Numbered from the stretch's first letter, positions 24,112 to 32,063 are shown. The stretch is 38,450 nucleotides of DNA from Lentisalinibacter sp964427415 (GCA_964427415.1 CAYRUH010000033.1:1-38450); one strand, 5' to 3'. Numbers and translations: made by a program. Notes: generated from the sequence alone by a model not told the origin.

Positions 24112-24426
24112 ATGGCAACGAACCAGAATATCCGAATCCGCCTCAAGGCCTTCGACCACCGGTTGATCGACACCTCTGCCCGGGAGATCGTGGAGACGGC
24201 CAAGCGCACCGGCGCGACCGTCAAGGGCCCGGTGCCGCTGCCCACGAAGAAGGAGCGCTTCACTGTGCTGATCTCGCCCCACGTCAACAAGGACGCGCGG
24301 GACCAGTACGAGTTGCGTACCCACAAGCGGCTGATGGATATCGTGGATCCCACGGACAAGACGGTAGACGCGCTGATGAAGCTCGAGCTGCCGGCGGGCG
24401 TGGACGTGCAGATCAAGTTAAATTAG
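24112..24426 (+). CDS. rpsJ: 30S ribosomal protein S10 (NusE)
   Basis: S10 is a head protein of the small subunit and, as NusE, an antitermination partner of NusG and NusB. The 104-residue product (E. coli 103) contains IRIRLKAFDHRLID, VKGPVPLPTKKERFTVL and the loop HVNKDARDQYELRTHKR. The start at 24112 matches the family N-terminus. It follows tuf by only 48 bp, most of it REP, and is separated from rplC by a 321-bp gap with its own promoter. It therefore looks like the last gene of the str operon rather than the first of S10. Confidence 0.98.
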   Translation: MATNQNIRIRLKAFDHRLIDTSAREIVETAKRTGATVKGPVPLPTKKERFTVLISPHVNKDARDQYELRTHKRLMDIVDPTDKTVDALMKLELPAGVDVQIKLN

Positions 24427-24429
24427 AAA

Positions 24430-24457
24430 TTGAACATGGCGTCCGACTTGTTATAAT
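24430..24457 (+). promoter_or_regulatory. Strong extended -10 promoter between rpsJ and rplC
   Basis: TTGAAC (24430-24435) and a perfect TATAAT (24452-24457) are separated by 16 bp, and the -10 is preceded by TG in the extended -10 position (TGTTATAAT from 24449). It begins 4 bp after the rpsJ stop. Transcription from about 24464 would make rplC the first gene of the S10 operon, with a leader of about 284 nt. This is one of the best promoter matches in the window. Confidence 0.78.
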
Positions 24458-24747
24458 AGCGGGCTACTTCGGGACCAGGCCGGGCCGGGAGTCGGCCGAG
24501 TCCTCAGACAGCGACGCCGCCACGTGTGGCGTAAACGGCAAATCCCGGGCACATCGGCTTCGGCCGGCGTGGGGGTCAGTTCCGCAGACCCGGTTGGGTC
24601 GGGCGACGAGCTGGCCCCTTTCGCGTGTCTTGCTCTCGCGACAGGCAGCGTTGGCCAATCGTAGTCATCGCGGTCAAGGTTAATTGTTTCATTGTGTAAA
24701 AGAGAGTGCCGGCCAACCGGAGTCGGCACACGACGGGAAAGGCTCAG
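24458..24747 (+). promoter_or_regulatory. Long GC-rich leader of the rplC (S10) operon
   Basis: The 321-bp rpsJ-rplC gap has no convincing gene. Downstream of the promoter it holds several potential stems: CGCCA/TGGCG around CGTG, GGGTC/GACCC, and GTGCCG/CGGCAC (24706-24729) just before rplC. In E. coli the S10 operon leader, upstream of rpsJ, mediates L4 autoregulation by attenuation and translation block; this leader may do the same from a different place, but I see no sequence match to that leader. Confidence 0.5.
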
Positions 24748-25425
24748 ATGGCTATCGGAATCGTTGGCCGCAAGTGCGGCATGACGCGCATCTTCACGGA
24801 GGACGGCAGTTCGGTGCCGGTCACCGTGATAGAGGCGCTGCCAAACCGCGTCACGCAGGTAAAGACGGCCGAGCGTGACGGTTACCACGCGCTCCAGGTC
24901 GCTTCCGGCAGTGCGAAGTCTTCCCGCGTGACCCGGCCGCGGGCCGGGCAATTCGCCGCGGCGAAGGTCGACGCTGGTGATTCGCTGCGTGAGTTTCGCC
25001 TGGACGAGGCGCCGGCCGACGACGAGTTCGCGCCAGGAGCGGAGATCCGCGTGGACCGGTTCCAGGTCGGTCAGAAGGTAGACGTGATCGGCACCACCAT
25101 CGGCAAAGGCTTTACCGGTACGGTCAGGCGACATCACTTTCGCACCCAGGATGCGACCCACGGTAACTCGCTCTCTCACCGGGCGCCCGGTTCGATCGGT
25201 CAGAACCAGACCCCGGGCCGCGTGTTCAAGGGCAAGAAGATGGCCGGACAGATGGGCAACGTCCGCCGTACCACCCAGAACCTCGAGGTGGTCAGGGTGG
25301 ATGCCGAGCGCAACCTGATCCTGGTCAAGGGCGCCGTCCCCGGCCACCGCGGCGGCCGCGTCATCGTACAGCCCGCATTGAAGACGCGCGCAGGTAGCGA
25401 GGCTAGCCAGGGTAGGGAGGCATGA
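24748..25425 (+). CDS. rplC: 50S ribosomal protein L3
   Basis: L3 is an early-assembly protein whose loop reaches the peptidyl transferase centre. With the ATG at 24748 the product has 225 residues (E. coli 209) and starts MAIGIVGRKCGMTRIF; the frame opens 14 codons earlier, but that part is leader. The loop segment IGQNQTPGRVFKGKKMAGQ contains the glutamine that PrmB methylates in E. coli. GGGAAAGG lies about 6 nt upstream. Its stop lies about at the rplD ribosome-binding site, so the two are coupled. Confidence 0.97.
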   Translation: MAIGIVGRKCGMTRIFTEDGSSVPVTVIEALPNRVTQVKTAERDGYHALQVASGSAKSSRVTRPRAGQFAAAKVDAGDSLREFRLDEAPADDEFAPGAEIRVDRFQVGQKVDVIGTTIGKGFTGTVRRHHFRTQDATHGNSLSHRAPGSIGQNQTPGRVFKGKKMAGQMGNVRRTTQNLEVVRVDAERNLILVKGAVPGHRGGRVIVQPALKTRAGSEASQGREA

Positions 25426-25427
25426 CG

Positions 25428-26033
25428 ATGGAACTGAAACTCGCCGATGCCGGCGGCAGTGTAGAGGTATCCGAGGAGGCCTTCGGGGCCAGCTTCAACG
25501 AGTCGCTGGTGCACCAGGTCGTGACCGCCTACCTGGCCGGCGCCCGCGCCGGTACCAAGGGGCAGAAAAACCGTTCCGATGTGCGCGGCGGCGGCGCCAA
25601 GCCGTGGCGGCAGAAGGGTACGGGCCGGGCCCGTGCGGGCACCATCCGCAGCCCCATCTGGGTGGGCGGAGGCCGTGCATTCGCCGCCAGGCCGCGCAGC
25701 TTTGAGCAGAAGGTCAACCGCAAGATGTACCGCGGCGCCCTGAAGTCGGTCCTCTCCGAGTTGATTCGCTCGGAGCGTCTGGTGGTCACCGGTGAGCTGG
25801 CCCTGGAGGCGCCGAAGACGAAGGAGCTGGCCGTCAGGCTCAAGTCGCTGGGTCTGGACGACGTGCTGATCGTCAACGAGGCCTTCGACGAGAAGGTTTA
25901 CCTGGCGGCGCGCAATCTGAAGAACGTGGGCATCTGCGACGTGGCGGCCGTCGATCCGGTCACCCTCATGCGTTTCGAGAAGGTGCTGATCACCGTGCCC
26001 GCGCTGAAGCTGATCGAGGAGCGTCTGTCATGA
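25428..26033 (+). CDS. rplD: 50S ribosomal protein L4
   Basis: L4 lines the polypeptide exit tunnel and, in E. coli, represses the S10 operon at transcription and translation. From the ATG at 25428 the product is 201 residues, exactly the E. coli length, and starts MELKLADAGG. The alternative ATG at 25422 is only 1 nt from GGGAGG (25415-25420), while 25428 is 7 nt away. The tunnel loop includes KPWRQKGTGRARAGTIRSP, and the C-terminal globular part contains APKTKELAVRLKSLGLDDVL. The stop overlaps the rplW start (ATGA). Confidence 0.97.
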   Translation: MELKLADAGGSVEVSEEAFGASFNESLVHQVVTAYLAGARAGTKGQKNRSDVRGGGAKPWRQKGTGRARAGTIRSPIWVGGGRAFAARPRSFEQKVNRKMYRGALKSVLSELIRSERLVVTGELALEAPKTKELAVRLKSLGLDDVLIVNEAFDEKVYLAARNLKNVGICDVAAVDPVTLMRFEKVLITVPALKLIEERLS

Positions 26034-26338
26034 GCGCCATCGCACGCCAGGAACGGCTGATGAACGTGGTTCTGGGCCCGCATATTTCCGAGAAAACCAC
26101 GACCGTCGGCGAACGCGACAACCAGGTGGTGTTCCGGGTGCGCCGGGACGCGACCAAGCAGGAGATCCGGGCGGCGGTCGAGATGCTGTTCGAGGTCGAG
26201 GTAGAGGGCGTGCAGGTGGTCAACCACAAGGGCAAGTTCAAGCGCTTCGGCCAGACCATCGGCAAGCGTCCGGCGTGGAAGAAGGCCTACGTGAAGCTGG
26301 CTGCGGGCAGCGACATCGATTTCCTCGGCGCCGAGTAA
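26030..26338 (+). CDS. rplW: 50S ribosomal protein L23
   Basis: L23 lies at the tunnel exit and docks trigger factor and SRP. The 102-residue product (E. coli 100) contains GPHISEKTT near the N-terminus, FEVEVEGVQVVNHKGK and the C-terminal WKKAYVKLAAGSDIDF. The ATG overlaps the rplD stop by 4 nt, indicating coupled translation. rplB follows after 15 nt. Confidence 0.97.
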   Translation: MSAIARQERLMNVVLGPHISEKTTTVGERDNQVVFRVRRDATKQEIRAAVEMLFEVEVEGVQVVNHKGKFKRFGQTIGKRPAWKKAYVKLAAGSDIDFLGAE

Positions 26339-26353
26339 CAGGGGTCCAGAAGA

Positions 26354-27190
26354 ATGCCACTGCAGAAAGCAAAACCGACATCCGCCGGCCGGCGTTTCGT
26401 CGTCAGGGTGAGCACGCCCGAACTGTACACGGGCGAGCCCTACGGCCCGTTGCTGGCCAAAAAGGCAAAGACCGGCGGCCGCAACAACAAGGGCCGCATC
26501 ACGGTGCGCCACCAGGGCGGCGGGCATAAGCAGCGCTACCGCATCGTGGACTTCAAGCGTAACAAGGATGGTATCCCGGGGACGGTCGAGCGTCTCGAGT
26601 ACGACCCGAACCGCAGTGCCCACCTGGCGCTGGTCAAGTATGCCGACGGCGAGTGGCGCTACATCCTGGCGCCGAAGGGTGTGAGCGCGGGCACCACCGT
26701 GATCTCGGGTGAGGACGCACCGATAAAGCCGGGTAATACCCTGCCGCTGCGCAGCATCCCGGTGGGCACGGTCGTCCACTGCGTCGAGATGAAGCCCGGC
26801 AAGGGTGCTCAGCTGATGCGCTCGGCCGGTGCCTCTGCCCAGCTCGCGGCCCGCGAGGGCACTTACGCGACGCTGCGATTGCGCTCCGGCGAGATGCGGC
26901 GCATTCACTCGGAGTGCCGGGCCACCATCGGCGAGGTGGGTCATGGCGAGCACAACCTGCGCAAGCTCGGCAAGGCCGGCGCCAAGCGCTGGCGGGGTGT
27001 GCGCCCGACGGTACGCGGCGTGGTCATGAACCCGGTCGACCATCCCCATGGCGGCGGTGAGGGCAGGACTTCCGGCGGCCGCCATCCGGTGACCCCGTGG
27101 GGCGTACCCACCAAGGGTTACAAGACGCGCAAGAACAAGCGCACGGATTCGATGATCGTGCGCCGCCGCAAGCGCCGCAAGCAGAAGTAA
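26354..27190 (+). CDS. rplB: 50S ribosomal protein L2
   Basis: L2 supports subunit association and the peptidyl transferase centre. The 278-residue product (E. coli 273) has the OB- and SH3-like RNA-binding core and the near-universal VMNPVDHPHGGGEG segment that includes the functionally important histidine, then HPVTPWG and a basic tail ending RRRKRRKQK. The start MPLQKAKPTSAGRRF is slightly different from the usual M-(A/P)-(I/V)-x-K beginning but has the right length. Confidence 0.98.
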   Translation: MPLQKAKPTSAGRRFVVRVSTPELYTGEPYGPLLAKKAKTGGRNNKGRITVRHQGGGHKQRYRIVDFKRNKDGIPGTVERLEYDPNRSAHLALVKYADGEWRYILAPKGVSAGTTVISGEDAPIKPGNTLPLRSIPVGTVVHCVEMKPGKGAQLMRSAGASAQLAAREGTYATLRLRSGEMRRIHSECRATIGEVGHGEHNLRKLGKAGAKRWRGVRPTVRGVVMNPVDHPHGGGEGRTSGGRHPVTPWGVPTKGYKTRKNKRTDSMIVRRRKRRKQK

Positions 27191-27205
27191 TACAGGGTTT
27201 GAAAG

Positions 27206-27481
27206 ATGCCACGCTCGGTTAAGAAAGGTCCTTTCGTAGATGTCCACCTCGCCAGGAAGGTGCAGACGGCAGTGGAGAGCAACGACCGCCGCCCGATCAG
27301 GACATGGTCGCGGCGCTCGATGATTCTGCCGGACATGGTCGGCCTGACCATAGCGGTACACAACGGTCGCCAGCATGTGCCGGTCCTGATATCGGAGAAC
27401 ATGGTGGGTCACAAGTTGGGCGAGTTCGCGATCACCCGGACCTTCAAGGGTCACTCCGGCGATCGCAAGACCAAGCGCTGA
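27206..27481 (+). CDS. rpsS: 30S ribosomal protein S19
   Basis: S19 is a head protein that contacts S13 and the A-site region. The 91-residue product (E. coli 92) begins MPRSVKKGPFVDVHL and contains RRSMILPDMVGLTIAVHNG and the C-terminal HKLGEFAITRTFKGHSGD. The start is fixed by the family N-terminus. A GAGGAG spanning its stop serves as the rplV Shine-Dalgarno. Confidence 0.98.
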   Translation: MPRSVKKGPFVDVHLARKVQTAVESNDRRPIRTWSRRSMILPDMVGLTIAVHNGRQHVPVLISENMVGHKLGEFAITRTFKGHSGDRKTKR

Positions 27482-27492
27482 GGAGACGGCTC

Positions 27493-27825
27493 ATGCAGGT
27501 TGCAGCAACACTGCGCTACGCGCGCATCTCGCCGCAGAAATGCCGCCTGGTCGCGGACACCATCCGCGGCAAGACGGTGGACGGCGCGCTGAAGACGCTC
27601 GCGTTCATGCCGAAGAAGGGTGCGCATATCGTGAAGAAGGTGCTCGAGTCGGCCATCGCCAATGCGGAGCACAACCACGGCGCCGATATAGACGAGTTGC
27701 GCATCGCCGCCATCGAGGTGAACGAGGCGCCGGCATTCCGCCGCTACCGTGCGCGCGCGAAGGGTCGCGGGGCACGGATCATCAAACGCAACAGTCACAT
27801 CACCATCCGGGTGGCAGACGAGTAA
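27493..27825 (+). CDS. rplV: 50S ribosomal protein L22
   Basis: L22 forms part of the exit tunnel with an extended beta-hairpin; macrolide resistance mutations map to this hairpin. From the ATG at 27493 the product is 110 residues, the E. coli length, starting MQVAATLRYARISPQKCRLVAD. The hairpin EAPAFRRYRARAKGRGARI is intact. Longer open frames upstream overlap rpsS and are not used; AGGAG at 27481-27485 supports this start. Confidence 0.98.
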   Translation: MQVAATLRYARISPQKCRLVADTIRGKTVDGALKTLAFMPKKGAHIVKKVLESAIANAEHNHGADIDELRIAAIEVNEAPAFRRYRARAKGRGARIIKRNSHITIRVADE

Positions 27826-27836
27826 CGGGACGCATA

Positions 27837-28523
27837 ATGGGTCAGAAAGTACATCCGACGGGCATCCGCCTGGGTATCACGACCGACTGGACGTCGAAAT
27901 GGTATGCCGATACGAAGAGTTTCCCCGGCTACGTGAAGTCGGACCACGAGGTCCGCAACTTCATCAAGGAGAAGCTGAAGGATGCCTCGGTCAGCAAGAT
28001 TCAGATCGAGCGTCCGGCGAAGAAGGTCAATATCACGATCCATACGGCGCGGCCGGGGATCGTGATCGGCAAGAAGGGCGAGGACATCGAGAAGCTGCGC
28101 TCGGAAGTCGCGCAGATGGTGGGCATGCCGCTCGGCGACGTGCGCATCAACATCTCCGAGATCCGCAAGCCCGAGATGGATGCGCAGCTCGTGGCCGAGG
28201 GGATCGCCCAGCAGCTCGAGCGCCGCGTGATGTTCCGCCGGGCGATGAAGCGCGCGGTCACGAACACCATGCGCGTGGGCGCAGAGGGCGTGAAGGTGAA
28301 GGTCGGTGGTCGGTTGAACGGTGCTGAGATCGCACGTTCCGAGTGGTATCGGGAAGGCCGCGTGCCGCTGCACACGCTGCGGGCGGAGATCGACTACGGA
28401 CTGGCCGAGGCCCGCACCACGTACGGTGTGATCGGCGTGAAAGTGTGGATATTCAAGGGTGAGATCCTGGACAAGAACGAGGTCATACAGGAAGCCGCCG
28501 AACAGGCGACGAGCTCTAGATAG
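27837..28523 (+). CDS. rpsC: 30S ribosomal protein S3
   Basis: S3 lies at the mRNA entry channel and, with S4 and S5, has helicase activity. From the ATG at 27837 the product has 228 residues (E. coli 233), beginning MGQKVHPTGIRLG. The KH-domain GxxG loop appears as VIGKKGEDIEKLR, and the C-terminal domain contains AEIARSEWYREGRVPLHTLR. The open frame extends upstream over rplV but is not family-like. GGGA is a weak Shine-Dalgarno. rplP follows after 12 nt. Confidence 0.97.
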   Translation: MGQKVHPTGIRLGITTDWTSKWYADTKSFPGYVKSDHEVRNFIKEKLKDASVSKIQIERPAKKVNITIHTARPGIVIGKKGEDIEKLRSEVAQMVGMPLGDVRINISEIRKPEMDAQLVAEGIAQQLERRVMFRRAMKRAVTNTMRVGAEGVKVKVGGRLNGAEIARSEWYREGRVPLHTLRAEIDYGLAEARTTYGVIGVKVWIFKGEILDKNEVIQEAAEQATSSR

Positions 28524-28535
28524 GGAGTCGCGGAG

Positions 28536-28949
28536 ATGTTGCAGCCAAAACGAACCAAATTCCGCAAGCAGCAGAAGGGCCGTAACCGCGGCCTGGCGCA
28601 GCGGGGCAGTACAGTAGCCTTCGGCGAGTACGGGCTGAAGGCGGTTGGCCGCGGCCGGCTGACGGCGCGCCAGATCGAGGCGGCCCGCCGTGCCATGACC
28701 CGGCACATAAAGCGCGGCGGCAAAATCTGGATCCGCGTGTTTCCGGACAAGCCGATCAGCAAGAAGCCGCTGGAAGTACGCCAGGGCAAGGGCAAGGGCA
28801 ACGTGGAGTACTGGGTGGCCCAGATCCAGCCGGGCCGCGTGCTCTACGAGATGGAAGGCGTCAGCGAGGAAGTGGCGCGCGAGGCGTTCCGCCTGGCAGC
28901 GGCCAAGATCCCGATGCAGACAGTGTTTGTGTCCCGTCAGGTGATGTGA
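28536..28949 (+). CDS. rplP: 50S ribosomal protein L16
   Basis: L16 organises the A-site tRNA path in the large subunit. The 137-residue product (E. coli 136) starts MLQPKRTKFRKQQKGRNRG and contains IEAARRAMTRHIKRGGKIWIRVFPDKP and KGKGNVEYWVAQIQPGRVLYE. GGGAG at 28523-28527 overlaps the rpsC stop and lies 8 nt upstream. The TGA stop shares one base with the rpmC ATG. Confidence 0.98.
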   Translation: MLQPKRTKFRKQQKGRNRGLAQRGSTVAFGEYGLKAVGRGRLTARQIEAARRAMTRHIKRGGKIWIRVFPDKPISKKPLEVRQGKGKGNVEYWVAQIQPGRVLYEMEGVSEEVAREAFRLAAAKIPMQTVFVSRQVM

Positions 28950-29152
28950 TGAAGGCGAGTGAACTGAGAGACAAGACGGCCGAGGAGCTGGGCGAGGAGT
29001 TGCTCAAGCTTCGCAAGGAGCAGTTCAACCTCCGCCTGCAGCAGGCTACGGGTCAGCTGACACGGCCCCACGAGTATCGCCGCGTCCGCAAGGAGATTGC
29101 GCGTGTGAAGACCGTCCTGAACGAGGTCTCTACGCAGGGTGAAGCCAAATGA
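28949..29152 (+). CDS. rpmC: 50S ribosomal protein L29
   Basis: L29 is a small helical protein near the tunnel exit beside L23. The 67-residue product (E. coli 63) starts MKASELRDKTAEELGEEL and contains the conserved FNLRLQQATGQL. The ATG at 28949 overlaps the rplP stop as TGATG; a GTG one codon earlier is possible but would add one residue against the family norm. It overlaps rpsQ by 4 nt. Confidence 0.96.
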   Translation: MKASELRDKTAEELGEELLKLRKEQFNLRLQQATGQLTRPHEYRRVRKEIARVKTVLNEVSTQGEAK

Positions 29153-29421
29153 ACGACGAGACGAAACAGAAGATCGCGCGCACGGTGACCGGCCGGGTCG
29201 TGTCGAACAAGATGGACAAGACTGTATCCGTGGCGATCGAGCGGCTGATCCGCCATCCGGTGTATGGCAAGTACATCCGGCGCACGAGCAAGGTCATGGC
29301 CCACGACGAGGCCAACGAGTGCCACCCGGGCGACCGCGTCTCCATCGCCGAGTGCCGCCCGATTTCCCGTCACAAGGCGTGGAAGGTGGTCGGCATCGTC
29401 GAACGGGCGCGGGTGGAGTGA
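29149..29421 (+). CDS. rpsQ: 30S ribosomal protein S17
   Basis: S17 is a primary 16S rRNA-binding OB-fold protein of the small-subunit body. The 90-residue product (E. coli 84) contains GRVVSNKMDKTVSVAIERLIRHP split by normal spacing, then HDEANECHPGDRVSIAECRPISRHKAW. Its ATG overlaps the rpmC stop (ATGA). It is the last gene of the S10 group; 70 bp separate it from rplN with no clear promoter. Confidence 0.97.
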   Translation: MNDETKQKIARTVTGRVVSNKMDKTVSVAIERLIRHPVYGKYIRRTSKVMAHDEANECHPGDRVSIAECRPISRHKAWKVVGIVERARVE

Positions 29422-29491
29422 TCCGGGCACGGGCACACGAAGCCGACGACCGGGCAGCTTTTAAGACAGATACCGGATTGGATTTACAGCA

Positions 29492-29860
29492 ATGATTCAG
29501 ATGCAGTCAGTTCTGAACGCCGCGGACAACAGCGGTGCGCGACGCCTCATGTGCATCAAGGTACTGGGCGGTTCCAAGCGCCGGTACGCCAATGTCGGCG
29601 ACATCATCAAGGTCAGCGTGAAGGATGCGATCCCGCGCGGCAAGGTGAAAAAGGGCGAGATCTACAACGCCGTCGTCGTGCGCACGCGCAAGGGTGTGCG
29701 CCGCCCTGACGGTTCGCTGATCCGCTTCGACGGGAACGCGGCGGTATTGCTGAACAACCGTCTGGAGCCCATCGGGACCCGTATCTTCGGCCCGGTGACC
29801 CGTGAGCTCAGGACCAGCCGATTCATGAAGATCATCTCGCTGGCACCGGAAGTGCTATGA
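29492..29860 (+). CDS. rplN: 50S ribosomal protein L14
   Basis: L14 forms an intersubunit bridge with 16S helix 14. The 122-residue product (E. coli 123) starts MIQMQSVLNAADNSGAR and contains GDIIKVSVKDAIPRGKVKKG and the C-terminal EPIGTRIFGPVTRELR. It opens the spc group. Only a weak GGAT-type Shine-Dalgarno is visible. Confidence 0.98.
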   Translation: MIQMQSVLNAADNSGARRLMCIKVLGGSKRRYANVGDIIKVSVKDAIPRGKVKKGEIYNAVVVRTRKGVRRPDGSLIRFDGNAAVLLNNRLEPIGTRIFGPVTRELRTSRFMKIISLAPEVL

Positions 29861-29894
29861 CCGGCAGACCAGGCGGAGGGGACGAGAGAGCGAA

Positions 29895-30212
29895 ATGAAC
29901 AAAATCAGGAAAGGCGATGACGTCGTCGTGACCGCCGGCAAGGACAAGGGCCGCCGCGGCACTGTGCTGCGTGTCTACCCCGACGAGCGCGTGCTCGTGG
30001 AGGGCGTCAACGTGGCCAAGAAGCATCAGCGCCCAAATCCGAACATGGGTGTTCCGGGCGGCATCGTCGATCGTGAGATGCCGCTGCATATCTCGAATGT
30101 GATGGTCTACAACCCGCAGACGAAGAAGGGAGACCGCATCGGTATCCGCACCCTGGAAGACGGTTCGCGGGTGCGCTACTTCAAATCAAACGAGGAGGTC
30201 GTGGACGTCTGA
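29895..30212 (+). CDS. rplX: 50S ribosomal protein L24
   Basis: L24 is an assembly initiator protein of the large subunit. The 105-residue product (E. coli 104) carries the KOW motif in VTAGKDKGRRGTVLRVYPD, then EGVNVAKKHQRPNPNMGVPGG. The ATG follows a purine-rich GAGAGAG stretch. rplE starts 26 nt after its stop. Confidence 0.98.
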   Translation: MNKIRKGDDVVVTAGKDKGRRGTVLRVYPDERVLVEGVNVAKKHQRPNPNMGVPGGIVDREMPLHISNVMVYNPQTKKGDRIGIRTLEDGSRVRYFKSNEEVVDV

Positions 30213-30238
30213 GGACGCCGCGTTCCGGGTAGAAAGCT

Positions 30239-30778
30239 ATGTCCAGACTGCAGGAATATTATCGCGCGACGGTGGTGCCCCAGCTCCAGGAGCGGCTCGG
30301 CATCGCTAATACCATGCGTGTGCCGAAGATCACGAAGATCACCATCAACATGGGTGTGGGTGAAGCCGTGGGCGACAAGAAGATCCTGGACAACGCCGTA
30401 GCCGACATGACCCGGATCGCCGGCCAGAAGCCGCTGATCACGAAGGCGCGAAAGTCCGTGGCCGGTTTCAAGATCCGCGAGGATTTCCCGATCGGCGCCA
30501 AGGTGACGCTGCGCCGGGAACGCATGTACGAGTTCCTCGACCGGCTCGTCAACATAGCGATCCCTCGCGTGCGCGACTTCCGCGGCCTGAATCCGCGTTC
30601 CTTCGACACCCAGGGCAACTACAGCATGGGTGTGCGCGAGCAGATCATCTTCCCGGAGATCGAGTACGATCAGATCGACGAGATCCGGGGCATGGATATC
30701 ACGATAACGACGACAGCCACCAATCCTGAGGAAGGCAGGGCGCTGCTCGAAGCGTTCAACTTCCCATTCAAGAAGTAG
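30239..30778 (+). CDS. rplE: 50S ribosomal protein L5
   Basis: L5 binds 5S rRNA and contacts P-site tRNA in the central protuberance. The product has 179 residues, the E. coli length, with VPKITKITINMGVGEA and KSVAGFKIREDFPIGAKVTLR, and near the C-terminus DITITTTATNPEEGRALL. In E. coli the S8 translational operator for the spc operon lies around the start of this gene; I could not identify an equivalent fold by eye. Confidence 0.98.
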   Translation: MSRLQEYYRATVVPQLQERLGIANTMRVPKITKITINMGVGEAVGDKKILDNAVADMTRIAGQKPLITKARKSVAGFKIREDFPIGAKVTLRRERMYEFLDRLVNIAIPRVRDFRGLNPRSFDTQGNYSMGVREQIIFPEIEYDQIDEIRGMDITITTTATNPEEGRALLEAFNFPFKK

Positions 30779-30792
30779 ACAGGTTCCAGCCG

Positions 30793-31098
30793 ATGGCAAA
30801 GAAATCGATGGTAGAGCGTGAGCGCAAGCGTCTGAAGACGGTGGAGCGCTACGCGCGGAAGCGGGCAGAGCTGAAGGCGATCGTCGCCAGCCCCGGGAGT
30901 TCCGACGAAGAGCGGCGTGCCGCGCAGGCGAAGCTGCAGGCGCTGCCGCGTGACGCGAGCCCGGTGCGGGCGCGGAATCGGTGTTCGATCACTGGCCGTC
31001 CCCACGGCTATTACCGCAAGTTCGGTCTGGCGCGGAATAAGTTGCGCGAGGCTGCCATGAAGGGCGAGATTCCGGGTCTCACCAAGGCGAGCTGGTAA
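30793..31098 (+). CDS. rpsN: 30S ribosomal protein S14 (long, zinc-free form)
   Basis: S14 is a late-assembly head protein. The product is 101 residues, the long C-minus type of E. coli, with a single cysteine in RNRCSITGRPHGYYRKFGLAR instead of the CxxC pairs of the zinc form. It ends LTKASW, as typical. It is in the standard spc position between rplE and rpsH. Confidence 0.98.
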   Translation: MAKKSMVERERKRLKTVERYARKRAELKAIVASPGSSDEERRAAQAKLQALPRDASPVRARNRCSITGRPHGYYRKFGLARNKLREAAMKGEIPGLTKASW

Positions 31099-31112
31099 CA
31101 GAGGTTGATGAT

Positions 31113-31508
31113 ATGAGCATGACCGATCCCATCGCCGACATGCTGACGCGCATCCGTAATGGTCAGAAAGCCCGCAAGGTCAGCGTCGCGATGCCGGCGT
31201 CCACCATCAAGGCGGCCGTGGCGGAGGTGCTGAAGGAAGAAGGCTACATCGCCGGGTACTCGGTGGAGGGCGAGGGTGCCACGCGCACGCTCACCGTCGA
31301 GCTGAAGTATTTTCAGGGTGAGCCGGTGATCGAGCGCATCCAGCGCGTGAGCCGTCCCGGACTGCGCATCTACCGGGGCAAGGACGACCTGCCGCGGGTC
31401 CTCGGCGGCCTCGGCGTGGCCATCGTGTCCACTTCGGCGGGGCTCATGAGTGACCGGCAGGCCCGGGCGAAGGGTATCGGCGGAGAGGTTCTCTGCGTCG
31501 TCTCCTAA
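31113..31508 (+). CDS. rpsH: 30S ribosomal protein S8
   Basis: S8 binds the 16S central domain and in E. coli represses spc operon translation. The 131-residue product (E. coli 130) begins MSMTDPIADMLTRIRNGQ and ends with the conserved STSAGLMSDRQARAKGIGG and VLCVVS. The ATG at 31113 is chosen over 31119 because AGAGG lies about 9 nt before it and E. coli S8 also starts MSM. Confidence 0.98.
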   Translation: MSMTDPIADMLTRIRNGQKARKVSVAMPASTIKAAVAEVLKEEGYIAGYSVEGEGATRTLTVELKYFQGEPVIERIQRVSRPGLRIYRGKDDLPRVLGGLGVAIVSTSAGLMSDRQARAKGIGGEVLCVVS

Positions 31509-31529
31509 GGGATACAACGAGTCAGGAAA

Positions 31530-32063
31530 ATGTCTAGAGTCGCAAAACAACCGGTAGCGCTGCCCCAGGGCGTCGAGGTGGCCGTCAGCGGTATCACCGT
31601 CAATGTGAAAGGGCCGAAGGGCGCGCTCGAGATGGAGCTCAACCACGAGGTAGAGCTCGGCCAGGGAGACGGCGTCGTGACGCTCAGGGCGCGGTCGGGA
31701 TCCCGCTTCGCCAATGCCATGGCCGGTACTACCCGCGCGCTGCTGGCCAATATGGTGCAGGGCGTCACCGAAGGGTTTGAGCGCAAGCTGGAGCTACGGG
31801 GCGTCGGCTACCGCGCCCAGGCCCAGGGCAACACGCTGAATCTGACCCTCGGCTTCTCTCATCCGGTGGCTTATCAGGTGCCGGAGGGTGTGCAGGTGGA
31901 GACGCCGAGCCAGACCGAGGTGGTCGTACGCGGCTCCGACAAGCAGAAAGTGGGCCAGGTCGCGGCCGAGATCCGTCGCTTCCGTCCGCCGGAGCCCTAC
32001 AAGGGCAAGGGTGTGCGTTATGCCGACGAGCGCGTCGTCATGAAAGAAGCGAAGAAGAAGTAA
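31530..32063 (+). CDS. rplF: 50S ribosomal protein L6
   Basis: L6 lies near the sarcin-ricin loop and the factor-binding site. The product has 177 residues, the E. coli length, with two similar alpha/beta domains, the conserved LELRGVGYRAQAQG and the C-terminal RRFRPPEPYKGKGVRYADE. CAGGAAA precedes the ATG. Confidence 0.98.
   Translation: MSRVAKQPVALPQGVEVAVSGITVNVKGPKGALEMELNHEVELGQGDGVVTLRARSGSRFANAMAGTTRALLANMVQGVTEGFERKLELRGVGYRAQAQGNTLNLTLGFSHPVAYQVPEGVQVETPSQTEVVVRGSDKQKVGQVAAEIRRFRPPEPYKGKGVRYADERVVMKEAKKK

Noticed and set aside
25422..25427. rplD start at 25422
   Set aside because: GGGAGG is only 1 nt away from this ATG; the ATG at 25428 has 7-nt spacing and gives the E. coli length and N-terminus.
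28946..28948. GTG start for rpmC
   Set aside because: The ATG at 28949 gives the standard MKASELR beginning and the common TGATG overlap with rplP.
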